From Paracoccus yeei ATCC BAA-599 (lineage in GTDB: Bacteria; Pseudomonadota; Alphaproteobacteria; Rhodobacterales; Rhodobacteraceae), in NCBI RefSeq assembly GCF_000622145.1, contig NZ_KK211403.1, positions 1 through 51,688 on the forward strand: DNA of 51,688 bases, in the 5' to 3' direction. Made by a program: the position numbers and the translations under genes. The notes beneath the pieces are model-generated. The model did no database searches. It saw only the letters and a list, made by a program, of their open reading frames with translations, and was not told the DNA's origin. This document shows, in pieces, positions 38,068-46,631 of this stretch; the first letter of the stretch is position 1; every line of letters begins with the position of its first letter.

Positions 38068-38301
38068 TCAGACCGCGCCTTGGATGAACTTCACCGCATC
38101 GCCGAAGGTCTGGATGGTTTCGGCCGCGTCATCGGGGATTTCGATGCCGAATTCTTCCTCGAAGGCCATGACCAGCTCGACCGTGTCGAGCGAGTCGGCG
38201 CCGAGGTCGTCGATGAACGAGGCGCTTTCCGTCACCTTGTCCTCGTCAACGCCCAGGTGCTCGACGACGATTTTCTTCACGCGATCAGCGATATCGCTCA
38301 T
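38068..38301 (-). CDS. acpP: Acyl carrier protein
   Basis: A 77-residue acidic helical protein that carries growing fatty acyl chains. The phosphopantetheine serine is in [18 protein letters not shown] (Ser near residue 36). A candidate own promoter (38396-38423) and a strong terminator frame it, fitting a separate high-level transcript downstream of fabD-fabG. Confidence 0.97.
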   Translation of the reverse strand: MSDIADRVKKIVVEHLGVDEDKVTESASFIDDLGADSLDTVELVMAFEEEFGIEIPDDAAETIQTFGDAVKFIQGAV

Positions 38302-38395
38302 GTCTCTTCCTCATGTTCGCGGGCATCCGCCCAAAAGATTGCCGGCCGCAGCCGGCAGTCAGCCCAGGGCGGTTCCCCTGCAGCCTTGTTCGCGG

Positions 38396-38423
38396 GATAT
38401 AGCACGGGGACGTGATCTTGCAA
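38396..38423 (-). promoter_or_regulatory. Putative acpP promoter
   Basis: Minus strand TTGCAA (38423-38418), 16 bases, TATATC (38401-38396), giving a leader of about 90 bases. Confidence 0.55.
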
Positions 38424-38438
38424 CCGCATAAACCACGA

Positions 38439-39179
38439 TCAGATCATCGCCATGCCGCCATTCACATGCAGGGTCGCGCCAGTGACATAGCCCGCCTCGG
38501 CGCTGGACAGATAAAGCACCGCGGCGGCGATTTCGCCTGCCGCGCCCATGCGCCCGGCGGGGATCTGGGCCAGGATCCGGCCCTTCTGGTCGTCGTTCAG
38601 CTTGTCGGTCATCGCGGTCTCGATGAAGCCGGGGGCGACGCAGTTGACCGTGATCCCGCGCGACGCGACCTCATAGGCCAGGCTCTTCGACATGCCGACC
38701 AGCCCGGCCTTGGCGGCGGCGTAATTGCCCTGGCCCGGATTGCCGGTCGCGCCGACCACCGAGGTGATGTTGACGATGCGGCCCCAGCGCGCCTTCATCA
38801 TGCCGCGCAAGACCGCGCGGCACAGGCGAAAGCCCGAGGTCAGGTTCACCTCGAGCACCTGGGCCCATTCCTCGTCCGACATCCGCATGAACAGGTTGTC
38901 GCGGGTGATGCCGGCGTTGTTGACCAGGATGTCGACCGAACCCATCGCCTCGGCGGCGGCCTTGGGCAGCGCCTCGACCGCGGCGGCATCGCCCAGGTTC
39001 GCCGTCACGACATGGGCGCGGCTGCCCAGACGGTCGGCCAGTTCGCGCAGCGGCGCCTCACGCGTGCCCGACAGGGTGACGGTCGCACCCGCCGCGTGCA
39101 GCGCCTCGGCAACCGCACCGCCGATCCCGCCCGAAGCCCCGGTCACCAGCGCATTCCTGCCCGTCAGATCAAACATCAA
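38439..39179 (-). CDS. fabG: 3-oxoacyl-ACP reductase
   Basis: A 246-residue short-chain dehydrogenase of fatty acid synthesis reducing 3-oxoacyl-ACP with NADPH. It has the cofactor motif TGASGGIGGAV (13-23), NNAG near 85, and the catalytic Ser (NITSVVG) and Tyr-x3-Lys in GNYAAAKAG near 150. It lies between fabD and acpP in the usual order. The 60-base gap to fabD holds a short G/C-rich near-palindrome (CCCCCGGGG-like and GGGGGC-GAGCCCCC). Confidence 0.95.
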   Translation of the reverse strand: MMFDLTGRNALVTGASGGIGGAVAEALHAAGATVTLSGTREAPLRELADRLGSRAHVVTANLGDAAAVEALPKAAAEAMGSVDILVNNAGITRDNLFMRMSDEEWAQVLEVNLTSGFRLCRAVLRGMMKARWGRIVNITSVVGATGNPGQGNYAAAKAGLVGMSKSLAYEVASRGITVNCVAPGFIETAMTDKLNDDQKGRILAQIPAGRMGAAGEIAAAVLYLSSAEAGYVTGATLHVNGGMAMI

Positions 39180-39239
39180 GCTCTTCTCCGTTTTCCAAAT
39201 ACCCCGGGGGAATCCCGCAGGGATGGGGGCGGAGCCCCC

Positions 39240-40166
39240 TTATGCCTTCAGCGCCGCGATATCGCCCGGCACGCCGATGTTGCGCACCACGGCATCCTTC
39301 GCGATGCGCCTGATCATGCCCGACAGGGCCTTGCCGGCACCGATCTCCCAGAACTCGGTGACACCGGCCTCGGCCAGATAGGCCACCGACTCGCGCCAGC
39401 GGACGGATCCCGTCACCTGCTCGACCAGCAGCCGGCGAATCTCGCCCGGCTCGGTCACGGGCGCGGCGCGGACATTGGCGACCAGCGGCACGGCGGGCGG
39501 CGCGATTTCGACGCCCGCCAGGGCCTCGGCCATCACCGCCGCCGCCGGCTGCATCAGCGCCGAATGGAACGGGGCCGAGACCGGCAGCATCAGCGCCCGC
39601 TTGGCGCCGCGCTCCTTGGCCAGCCCGGCCGCCCGCTCGACCGCTGCCCTGTGCCCCGAGATCACCACCTGCGCCGGGTCGTTGTCGTTCGCCGCCTGGC
39701 AGACCTCGCCTTGGGCGGCGTCGCGGGCGATCTCCTCGACCGCGGCAAGGTCCAGCCCCAGGATCGCGGCCATCGCACCCTGACCGACCGGCACGGCCTC
39801 TTGCATGGCCTGGCCGCGCAGGCGCAGCAGCCGGGCGGTGTCCGGCAGGCTCAGCGCGCCCGCGGCGCAGAGCGCCGAGTATTCCCCCAGGGAATGGCCG
39901 GCGACGAAAGCGGCATCCGCGATGCCGAAGCCTTCGGCCTCCAGCGCGCGAAACGCCGCCATCGAGGTCGCCATCAGAGCCGGCTGGGCGTTCTGGGTCA
40001 GGGTCAGCGTCTCGATGTCGCCCTGCCAGATCAGGTCGGACAGCTTTTCTCCAAGCGCCTCGTCCACCTCGGCAAAGACCGCCGCGGCCGCCGGATAGGC
40101 CTCGGCCAGATCCTTGCCCATGCCGACCACCTGGGCGCCCTGCCCCGGAAACACGAAAGCCCGCAT
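39240..40166 (-). CDS. fabD: Malonyl-CoA:ACP transacylase
   Basis: A 308-residue enzyme loading malonate onto ACP. The N terminus has FPGQGAQVVGMGKDL, and the active-site Ser is in VAGHSLGEYSALCAAG near residue 90, with an oxyanion Gln in GQGAQ. Length and order with fabG and acpP are typical. AAAAAAGGGACATCAGG before the ATG provides the ribosome-binding site. Confidence 0.96.
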   Translation of the reverse strand: MRAFVFPGQGAQVVGMGKDLAEAYPAAAAVFAEVDEALGEKLSDLIWQGDIETLTLTQNAQPALMATSMAAFRALEAEGFGIADAAFVAGHSLGEYSALCAAGALSLPDTARLLRLRGQAMQEAVPVGQGAMAAILGLDLAAVEEIARDAAQGEVCQAANDNDPAQVVISGHRAAVERAAGLAKERGAKRALMLPVSAPFHSALMQPAAAVMAEALAGVEIAPPAVPLVANVRAAPVTEPGEIRRLLVEQVTGSVRWRESVAYLAEAGVTEFWEIGAGKALSGMIRRIAKDAVVRNIGVPGDIAALKA

Positions 40167-40238
40167 CCTGATGTCCCTTTTTTGCTTCTTGCTTGTCCCA
40201 GCCTTAGCGGCTGGCGCGCGTCACGGCAACCGCGCCGC

Positions 40239-41582
40239 TCAGCGGGGAATGACGATCTCGGCGCGCAGGCCGCCCAGGCGCTCGCCCTCGACCAGGCGCA
40301 GCTGGCCGCCATGGGCGCGGGCGATGTCGGCGGCGATGGACAGGCCCAGGCCCACCCCTTCCTGTCCCTGGTTCTGGTTGCGCGCGGCGTCCAGGCGGGT
40401 AAAGGGCTTCAGCGCCTCGCTGCGGCTTTCGGGGGGGATGCCGGGCCCGTCGTCCTCGACCGAGATGCGGAAATAGCTGGGTCCAAGCGCGGCCTCGACC
40501 TCGGCGTGCTCGCCATAGCGCACGGCATTGCCGATCAGGTTCTCGACCGCGCGGCGCAGGCTGTCCTGGCGAAAGGTCGCGCGCCCCGCCAGATCGCCCT
40601 GCAGGTTCCCCAGCTTGACCGCCTGCCCCCCGCGCTGCGCATCCGCCACGATGCCGCGCACGAAGCTCAGGGCGGGCACCGCCTCGGGCGGCGCGTCCTG
40701 GGCGGCGTCGCGGGCATGGTCCAGAAAGGCGTCGACCATCCGCCCCAGCGCGGCCACGTCGCTTTCCAGGGCCGCAATCTCGTCGGGTTCGGGGGCCACG
40801 TCCGGCGACAGCATCGACAGGCCCAGCCGCAGCCGCGTCAGGGGGGTGCGCAGGTCGTGGCTGACGCCCGACAGCATCTGCTTGCGCTGTTCGTTCTGCC
40901 GCTCGATCCGGGCCCGCATCTCGAGGAACGCGGTGCCGGCGCTGCGGATCTCGCTGGCGCCCCCGGGGCGATAGGGGATGATCCGGCCCTTACCGTATTC
41001 CTCGGCCGCCCGCGCCAGCCGCTTGATCGGGCGCAGCTGGTTGCGCAGAAAGATCGTGGCGATGGCCGTCATCAGAAGCGAGGTGCCGATCATCAGCACC
41101 AGCAGCTGGTGCGGGTTCGAGGCGCTGACCCGCGCCCGCGGAAAAACCATCTCATAGGGGCCGAAACGGCTTTGCAGCGCGACCCGCACCTCGCGCCGCT
41201 GGTCCAGGTCCACGCCCTGGACATGGGGGACGCGCTGGTGCAGTTCCTCGATCACCACGCGGCCGGACAGGTCGAGGAAATCGTGCCGGTCGATGGCGGG
41301 ACGCTCGGCCGGCAGCGTCACCTCGAGCCCCAGCGGCAGCGCCTCGCGCAGCGCGGCCTCGCGGGCGGCAGCCAGGTCCGGCGCCGCGTCGATCCGCTGG
41401 GCGACCAGGGCGATTTCGCGCGTCATGCCGAATGTCATCTGGCGCGTCACGTCCTCGAAATGGCGCTGCAGGAACATGACCGTGACGACGATGGTGACGA
41501 CGACGATCGGCAGGAACAGGATCAGCGCCGCACGTCCGTAAAGGCCGCGGGGCATGATCCGCTTGAGCCATTCCCAATCCAT
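40239..41582 (-). CDS. EnvZ-like sensor histidine kinase
   Basis: A 447-residue inner-membrane kinase. Membrane helices are at about 18-38 and 160-180, flanking a periplasmic sensor of about 120 residues. A HAMP linker follows (RNQLRPIKRLARAAEEYGKG). The H box is SGVSHDLRTPLTRLRLGL with phospho-acceptor His242. The N box (RAVENLIGNAVRYG), G1 (DDGPGIP) and G2 (GLGLSIAADIARAHGG) are intact. No response regulator lies on either side: fabD follows and a divergent MBL hydrolase precedes. The start at 41582 puts the first helix at the normal place; the much longer upstream reading is antisense to the MBL gene. Confidence 0.92.
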   Translation of the reverse strand: MDWEWLKRIMPRGLYGRAALILFLPIVVVTIVVTVMFLQRHFEDVTRQMTFGMTREIALVAQRIDAAPDLAAAREAALREALPLGLEVTLPAERPAIDRHDFLDLSGRVVIEELHQRVPHVQGVDLDQRREVRVALQSRFGPYEMVFPRARVSASNPHQLLVLMIGTSLLMTAIATIFLRNQLRPIKRLARAAEEYGKGRIIPYRPGGASEIRSAGTAFLEMRARIERQNEQRKQMLSGVSHDLRTPLTRLRLGLSMLSPDVAPEPDEIAALESDVAALGRMVDAFLDHARDAAQDAPPEAVPALSFVRGIVADAQRGGQAVKLGNLQGDLAGRATFRQDSLRRAVENLIGNAVRYGEHAEVEAALGPSYFRISVEDDGPGIPPESRSEALKPFTRLDAARNQNQGQEGVGLGLSIAADIARAHGGQLRLVEGERLGGLRAEIVIPR

Positions 41583-41627
41583 CCAAAGCCCTTGCCTTGC
41601 CGCGCCTGACCGGGCCAAGTTAGCGCC

Positions 41628-42494
41628 ATGTCCCACGCCCCGGAAGCCCTGCGCGTCATCACCGCCGACAACCCTTCGCCCCTGACCGGGCCGGGCACGA
41701 ACACCTTCCTGCTGGGTCGCGCCAGCATCGCGGTGATCGACCCCGGCCCTGACCTGCCCGCCCATCGCGCCGCGATCCTGGCGGCGGCCGGCCCGGGTCG
41801 GATCAGCCATATCCTGGTCACCCATGCCCATCTGGATCACTCCGGCGGCGCGCGGGCGCTGGCGCAGGCCACCGGCGCGCCGATCCTGGGCTTCGGCCCG
41901 CCCGAGGCCGGCCGCTCCGCCCTGATGCAGCGCCTGGCCCGCGACGGTGGGCTTGAGGGCGGCGAGGGGCTGGACCATGGATTTAATCCCGACATCCGGC
42001 TGACCGACGGGCAAAGCGTCGAAACCGACGAATGGGTGCTGACCGCGCTGCACACGCCCGGCCATTTCGCCGGCCACCTCAGCTTTCAGTGGGGCGACCA
42101 GATCCTGTGCGGCGATGTCGTCATGGGTTGGGCGACGACGGTGATCTCGCCCCCCGACGGGGATCTGGGCGATTATTTCCGCAGCCTTTCCCGACTGGAA
42201 AACGCCGCGTCCCGCCGCCTGCTGCCGGCCCACGGCGCCCCGGTCGAGGCCCCGGCCCCGCGTCTGGCCGAGCTTGCCGCCCATCGGCGCGAGCGGACCG
42301 CCCAGATTCTGGCCGCCTTGGACCGCGGACCCGGCACGGCCGAGTCGCTTGCCGCCGGCATCTACGACATTCCCCGTGCGCTGATGCCCGCCGCGCGACG
42401 CAATGTCCTGGCCCACCTGCTGGCCCTGTCCGAGATCGGCGCCATCATCCCCGAGGGTCCCCTTGGCGCTGCCACCGTCTTTCGGACTTCCTGA
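41628..42494 (+). CDS. MBL-fold metallo-hydrolase (LACTB2-like)
   Basis: A 288-residue metallo-beta-lactamase-fold protein. The zinc motif is VTHAHLDHSGG with His66, His68, Asp70 and His71, followed by HTPGHFAGHLSF and the GDVVMGW metal-bridging Asp. The C-terminal 75 residues form a winged-helix-like tail (RRERTAQILAALDRGPGT onward), as in LACTB2-type proteins, which act on RNA or thioesters. The substrate is unknown. Only 45 bases separate it from the divergent kinase start, so their promoters overlap. Confidence 0.9.
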   Translation: MSHAPEALRVITADNPSPLTGPGTNTFLLGRASIAVIDPGPDLPAHRAAILAAAGPGRISHILVTHAHLDHSGGARALAQATGAPILGFGPPEAGRSALMQRLARDGGLEGGEGLDHGFNPDIRLTDGQSVETDEWVLTALHTPGHFAGHLSFQWGDQILCGDVVMGWATTVISPPDGDLGDYFRSLSRLENAASRRLLPAHGAPVEAPAPRLAELAAHRRERTAQILAALDRGPGTAESLAAGIYDIPRALMPAARRNVLAHLLALSEIGAIIPEGPLGAATVFRTS

Positions 42495-42551
42495 TGCTGC
42501 GCCTTGATTTCCTTGCGGATAATTTTTTCCAAAAAATATGCGACAGGCCTC

Positions 42552-42580
42552 TGGACGCGGCCGCAAGCCACCGCTATACA
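42552..42580 (+). promoter_or_regulatory. Putative tRNA-Asn promoter
   Basis: TGGACG (42552-42557), 17 bases, TATACA (42575-42580), ending 11 bases before the mature tRNA. Confidence 0.55.
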
Positions 42581-42591
42581 CCGCCCCGTGT

Positions 42592-42666
42592 TCCGGCGTA
42601 GCTCAGCGGTAGAGCAGTTGACTGTTAATCAATTGGTCGTAGGTTCGATCCCTACCGCCGGAGCCA
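42592..42666 (+). tRNA. tRNA-Asn (GTT)
   Basis: 75 bases including an encoded CCA. The acceptor arms TCCGGCG and CGCCGGA pair perfectly. The D arm is GCTC-AGCGGTA-GAGC, the anticodon arm TTGACTGTTAATCAA with anticodon GTT, and the T arm GTAGG-TTCGATC-CCTAC. It is the left border of the phage-derived region, and tRNA 3' halves are common integrase targets. No second copy of its 3' end was found inside the window. Confidence 0.97.
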
Positions 42667-42697
42667 AAAATCCCTGATAATACAGAGATTTATGAGC

Positions 42698-42718
42698 AAG
42701 CCCCGCAAGGGGGCTTTT
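42698..42718 (+). terminator. Terminator downstream of tRNA-Asn
   Basis: AAGCCCC, loop GCAAG, GGGGCTT, followed by TT and then CTCGTTT. Good stem with T-run, 32 bases after the tRNA. The following bases to 42777 contain several GGGGAAC-like copies and no gene. Confidence 0.75.
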
Positions 42719-42777
42719 CTCGTTTCCGTTCTGGGGAACGCCGGGGGAACAAGGAACGGCTGGGGGAAACGTGTGAC

Positions 42778-43263
42778 TTATTCACCCCGCTTCGCCGCCT
42801 CTCGGGCATAGGCCGCGCAGGTGCTGCAACAGTATTTCGCCGCTGCCCGCCTCGGGTTCTCGATCATCTTTCCGCACCATTGGCAGGGGCGCGGCTGATG
42901 CTTGCGGAAGGTCGTTTGTGCATTGCACCATACAGAGCAGAACCGCTGATCGTCGTGATGTGCGCAGAAGGGTTTGCCGCAATGTTCGCAGAGCCGGGGG
43001 AATTGCAGCCGGTAGCGCGCCTTTACGCGAACCCGCTGGCACGTCAGGCTGCAATACCTGGCCGTGCTGATCTTTTCCGGGGGAATGGGTTTGCCGCAGA
43101 CTTGGCAGGGTGGACGGTCGCGCTTGGCATCCAGCCGTGCCTGCTTGTCCAGATCGTGATAAGCGCGCATGTAGCATTCTTTGCCACACCACTCGCGCAC
43201 CTCGGCCCTCGGCCCATCGGGTAGGACCGCCCCACAGCCCTTGCAGTAATTCCGCAGGTCCAT
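42778..43263 (-). CDS. Four-zinc-ribbon protein of the phage-like element
   Basis: A 161-residue protein of unknown function built almost wholly from four Cys4 modules of the form C-x2-C-x(13-17)-C-x(2-3)-C: CKGC...CGKEC, CQVCGKPI...CSLTC, CEHCGKPF...CSVWC and CQWCGKMI...CCSTC. The modules lie at about residues 8-31, 55-78, 92-113 and 130-153. Such ribbons bind zinc and usually nucleic acid or protein. It is the last gene of the element before the tRNA. The ATG overlaps the previous stop as TGATG, so the start is chosen from coupling. It is not a recognised structural phage protein. Confidence 0.72.
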   Translation of the reverse strand: MDLRNYCKGCGAVLPDGPRAEVREWCGKECYMRAYHDLDKQARLDAKRDRPPCQVCGKPIPPEKISTARYCSLTCQRVRVKARYRLQFPRLCEHCGKPFCAHHDDQRFCSVWCNAQTTFRKHQPRPCQWCGKMIENPRRAAAKYCCSTCAAYAREAAKRGE

Positions 43264-43760
43264 CAGAGCCGCCGAACGGCCATGTCCAGCGCCGCATTCT
43301 CGCTTGCGTCCCGCAGCCGCCCAAGATGCGCCGAATGAGATTGAGCGCAGATCCGGCTGCAAAACTTGTGATGGCCCTCGGGCAAGCCCTTGTGGCACCG
43401 AACGCAGCACGCGCGGCCAATCAGGGTTCCAGCCTCAGTGGTCCAATCCGGTTGTCCTTGGTTCCATGTCGGACGGATCGCCCGCACCACGCGGAAAGCG
43501 TCGTCCAGCATGTCCCGCGCCGCCAGATCGGCAGAGTTCCAGCCCCAGCCCTGCCTGCACAGGTCCGACCGGATGCCTGCCCTAAGCGGACCTTCCAACC
43601 CGAACAAACTGCCGGTGTCGCCCGCCTCGAAAGCCAGTCGGATCACGCGGGCCAGTTCTTGCACCAGCATGTTATAGCGGGCCTCGCCCAGACGCCCGCG
43701 ACGGGCATCATGCGCCCGCCTTGCCCGCCGGTTGATGAGATGGAGCGGCATCTGGAGCAT
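43263..43760 (-). CDS. Zinc-ribbon protein of the phage-like element
   Basis: A 165-residue protein. The N-terminal 110 residues are helical and basic, with no recognised domain (HLINRRARRAHDARRGRLGEARYNMLVQELARV onward). The C-terminal part has one Cys4 ribbon of the same pattern as its neighbour: CVRCHKGLPEG...FCSRIC near residues 122-140. It starts 3 bases after the portal stop and overlaps the next gene by one base, so it belongs to the head-gene operon. Role unknown; DNA packaging or regulation are possibilities. Confidence 0.68.
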   Translation of the reverse strand: MLQMPLHLINRRARRAHDARRGRLGEARYNMLVQELARVIRLAFEAGDTGSLFGLEGPLRAGIRSDLCRQGWGWNSADLAARDMLDDAFRVVRAIRPTWNQGQPDWTTEAGTLIGRACCVRCHKGLPEGHHKFCSRICAQSHSAHLGRLRDASENAALDMAVRRL

Positions 43761-43763
43761 GGC

Positions 43764-44834
43764 TTATTCCGCCCAATCAATGAAAGCCAACGCATCCTTG
43801 ATGGTCGCAGGGTCCAGCCCGGCCTCTTTTGCCGCCGCCATGGCTTGCAGCATCGTGGACAGCGCCCGCGCCTTGCCGCCAGCGTCGAAAGCCTGCATGG
43901 GTCTGACGCAATCAATCGCCACGGGCGTGCCTAGCTTTTCGGTTGCTTCCTCGGCCATCAGGTTGGCGATGGGTTGCAGCACCAACTGCGCCAGGTGCCG
44001 CTGCGCCTCGCGGACCATTGGCCCGGTCGTGGCGGGGTTGTGCAGGCCGGGCAGGATCCCGAACGCGCCGAAGATCGCGCCCTTGGCATCGGTCAGCAGC
44101 CGGTCGGCCAGGGTCTTGGACAGGTCCGGGCTAAGCTGATCCGGTGACTTGCCGATGTTCGGAGCCATGCCCGCCGCGACAGCCTGCGCCGTGCCTTCGA
44201 TCACCAGAGCCGCGCCGCGCCGCCCTCGGAAGCTGCGCCGCATCAGCGCCATGTCCTCGACCGATCCCTCGGGAACGGGCACGATCAAGGATCCTATAGG
44301 CGAGTCCTGGTAAACGTCGCGCAAGGCGGTTTCGATGGCTTCCAGAAGCTGCGCCGACAGCTTGGCCCGGCCAAGGGGTGCAGAGCCTGCCCAGGGGGTG
44401 ACAGCATCGCAGCCGATGCGGAAGTGCAAAACCTCGCCTGCCAGCACGGTCTCATTCCGCCCGCCGCCGATTTCAGGCAGTCCCACGCGATAGGCGCGGG
44501 GTTGGCCGTAGCGGGTCGAGATGTCCCAATCGGTCGCCGGGATCAGGCGGTCACGAATCAGGAAAAGGCATTCGCCCCGCAAGGCCAGAGCGCGGGCGGT
44601 GATTGCCATGTCCCGCCGGGTCAACAGATCGGTGCCGGTCACATCGGCCAGCGACAGGCCGCTTTCCCAGAGGCTCACAGAGGTCTGCACGGCTGCGGTC
44701 AGTTCGCCCAGGCCAGATGCGCCAGAAATCCATGCCTCACGGGCTGCCAGCAGCGCGCTTGTGAAGCCCGGCTGGATGGCGGCGCGGGTTTCGACAGGAT
44801 CAGTTTTCCGCGTGAAAAATGACAGCAGGCCCAT
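43764..44834 (-). CDS. Phage portal protein, HK97-like
   Basis: A 356-residue portal, somewhat shorter than the typical 380-430. It has an N-terminal LLSFFTRKTD, a helical/beta core with WDISTRYGQPRAYRVGLPE and VLHFRIGCD, the wing segment (PLGRAKLSAQLLEAIETALRD), and the conserved FGILPGLHNPATTG. Portals form the dodecameric ring at the head vertex for DNA entry. ATG at 44834 sits one base after the protease stop. In the usual phage order the portal precedes the protease; here it comes after it. Confidence 0.82.
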   Translation of the reverse strand: MGLLSFFTRKTDPVETRAAIQPGFTSALLAAREAWISGASGLGELTAAVQTSVSLWESGLSLADVTGTDLLTRRDMAITARALALRGECLFLIRDRLIPATDWDISTRYGQPRAYRVGLPEIGGGRNETVLAGEVLHFRIGCDAVTPWAGSAPLGRAKLSAQLLEAIETALRDVYQDSPIGSLIVPVPEGSVEDMALMRRSFRGRRGAALVIEGTAQAVAAGMAPNIGKSPDQLSPDLSKTLADRLLTDAKGAIFGAFGILPGLHNPATTGPMVREAQRHLAQLVLQPIANLMAEEATEKLGTPVAIDCVRPMQAFDAGGKARALSTMLQAMAAAKEAGLDPATIKDALAFIDWAE

Positions 44835-44835
44835 G

Positions 44836-45384
44836 TCACAGCCTCCAACGGTTGAGGGGGTGAACCTGGTGTGGCTGCCCATACCCGGTTGCTTGCCACG
44901 CCCGCGCCTCGATCTGCGCTGCCGGATAGGCCGGGCGGGTGACGGCGCTAATCTCGAACAGCGCCGCGCGGGTGATGGTGCGCAGGATGCCCGCCCCGCG
45001 CCGCTCGATCCGTTCGCCGCCCTGATCCACGCGGAAGCCAGGGCTAAGGCCACGGATCAGGCCCTGGCCATGAGCCGCCAGAAAGTCCCGCGCCCATGTC
45101 GTGCCGCCGTCAATCTCGGCCTCGATGGTCAGCGCGTCGTCAGCGTCCCGCAGGGACAGGTTGCCCGCCGCCGTGGAGGCGAGAGGCTTTGCATAGTCGT
45201 GCTGCGAAAGCAGGTGGATTTCGCCGCCTGCCTCGAGCCGGTCAGCGAAAGCGCGCGGGGCGATAACCTCACGCCGCCCCCGTGCCAGTTCGGTTTCGGC
45301 CCCGTAGGGGAACCGCGCCGAAAGACGGGTTGCCCCGCCCTCGGCCCGGATTTCCAGCGTTCCGAGATTACCGCCCCACAGCAT
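44836..45384 (-). CDS. HK97-type prohead protease
   Basis: A 182-residue serine protease of the U35/S78 family that matures the capsid. The fold shows RREVIAPRAFADRLEAG, the active-site His in LLSQHDYAKPLA (about residue 60) and the catalytic Ser in RGLSPGFRVD (about residue 117), with the FEISAVTRPAYP motif near 150. The start overlaps the capsid stop by one base (TGATG). Intact and family-sized. Confidence 0.85.
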   Translation of the reverse strand: MLWGGNLGTLEIRAEGGATRLSARFPYGAETELARGRREVIAPRAFADRLEAGGEIHLLSQHDYAKPLASTAAGNLSLRDADDALTIEAEIDGGTTWARDFLAAHGQGLIRGLSPGFRVDQGGERIERRGAGILRTITRAALFEISAVTRPAYPAAQIEARAWQATGYGQPHQVHPLNRWRL

Positions 45385-46631
45385 CAGGGTTCACCAATGC
45401 CGGTCAGGATGCGGGTCTGCATCCCGCGCGGGACGGTAAAGTCAGCGGTGACAAGCCCGGTCAGCACCAGCTGGCCCGAGTGGGCTTTGGTGTAAGGATC
45501 GCGGATCAGGTCAACGCCGCCCCAGATGCCCAGATAGCCCGGTGCCACGCCCTGCACGGTCGCGGTCAGGATCGCGGTTTCGTCGGGGATCACGTTCGAG
45601 ATTGCCGGGGTGCCGACATGCTTGGTCAGGCGGTCCCATTCCGAAACAGCCGTGCCGGTGATGAGCGCATCGTCCAGTTCGGCCCAGATCGCCGGGTCAA
45701 AGCCCAGGTTCACCTGGTTGGCTGCCGTGATGGCGTTGGCTTCCATGAACGCCACGATCTGCGCCCGGAACGCGGCCCAGGTCGCGGTTGCACCAACTGC
45801 CGTCACAGGGATGCCATAGGTCGCCGCGCCGGGGACGATGCCCAGAGGTTCGCCAGCCGCGCCGCTGCCGTTCACGACAACCCGGTCCAGTTCCGCGCCG
45901 ATGGCTGCGTTCATGTCGCGCCGGATGGCCTGTTCCAGCCCTTCGCCCGCCTGTTTCAGCGCCTTGCGGCTGATGACCATTTGAGCGCCCCCGGTATGAT
46001 CCGGGTTCAGGCTGCGTTCGGTCGTGTCGAAGGGGGAAGGCCCGCCCACGTTGCCAAGTTCGGTCGTCTGCCAGCCAAAGACAGCGCCAGCGGTCGCCAC
46101 GGGAAAGGCCAGTTCGCCCGCCGTGATGTTGATACGCTGGATCCCGAGACGCTCGGCAACCGAGTTCGGGAAAATGCGGTCGATGATCGGGCGGATCGTC
46201 TTGGGGTTCGGCACATCAGCCGCGACGGTTTCGCCCGCACGGGTTTCCAGAGCCGCCAAGGGGATCGGGATGCCCTGATAACCGCCCTTGCTGCGCAGTT
46301 CCTGCACAACCTCGGCAGTCGCGCCCGAGAGCGCCCGGCCTTCGTCCAGCGACAAGGCCACTTGCCGCAGTTCAAAGCGCCCGATCAGTTCCGCAAATTC
46401 ACGATCCGAACGGGTTTCCAGATCGGCCCCGGCTTCGCGCCGTTCCTGATCCTCGGCCACCAGAGCGGCACGATAGCGGGTTTCGTTGGTGCGATATTCC
46501 TGATCCATGGTTTCCATGGAGCGGGTTTCGTCCTCGGTAGGGTTTTCCTTACCCACCAGACCCGCCAATGCCTGCCGGATTTCCGACTGGCGACGGGCGA
46601 TCTTCACAGAGTCCAGCATTTGATACCTCAT
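45384..46631 (-). CDS. Phage major capsid protein, HK97 family
   Basis: A 415-residue HK97-fold capsid. The first 100 residues form the charged, coiled-coil-like delta scaffold (KIARRQSEIRQALAGLVGKE onward). The mature shell begins around the ALETRAGETVAADVP stretch, with VISRKALKQAGEGLEQAIRRDMNAAIGAE and a GEPLGIV loop. The ATG at 46631 overlaps the HNH stop (ATGA). It is intact, so the shell could still be made if the operon is transcribed. No tail or connector genes are found. Confidence 0.87.
   Translation of the reverse strand: MRYQMLDSVKIARRQSEIRQALAGLVGKENPTEDETRSMETMDQEYRTNETRYRAALVAEDQERREAGADLETRSDREFAELIGRFELRQVALSLDEGRALSGATAEVVQELRSKGGYQGIPIPLAALETRAGETVAADVPNPKTIRPIIDRIFPNSVAERLGIQRINITAGELAFPVATAGAVFGWQTTELGNVGGPSPFDTTERSLNPDHTGGAQMVISRKALKQAGEGLEQAIRRDMNAAIGAELDRVVVNGSGAAGEPLGIVPGAATYGIPVTAVGATATWAAFRAQIVAFMEANAITAANQVNLGFDPAIWAELDDALITGTAVSEWDRLTKHVGTPAISNVIPDETAILTATVQGVAPGYLGIWGGVDLIRDPYTKAHSGQLVLTGLVTADFTVPRGMQTRILTGIGEP

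Noticed and set aside
38412..41609. A 1065-codon plus-strand open frame opposite fabG, fabD and the sensor kinase
   Set aside because: No domain pattern; the minus-strand genes have complete motifs.
42522..42537. Palindrome ATTTTTT-CC-AAAAAAT before tRNA-Asn
   Set aside because: A weak A/T hairpin with a 2-base loop; not a convincing terminator and of no clear function.
41583..42581. N-terminal extension of the kinase frame by 333 codons
   Set aside because: It is antisense to the MBL hydrolase, and the kinase has a proper first membrane helix from 41582.
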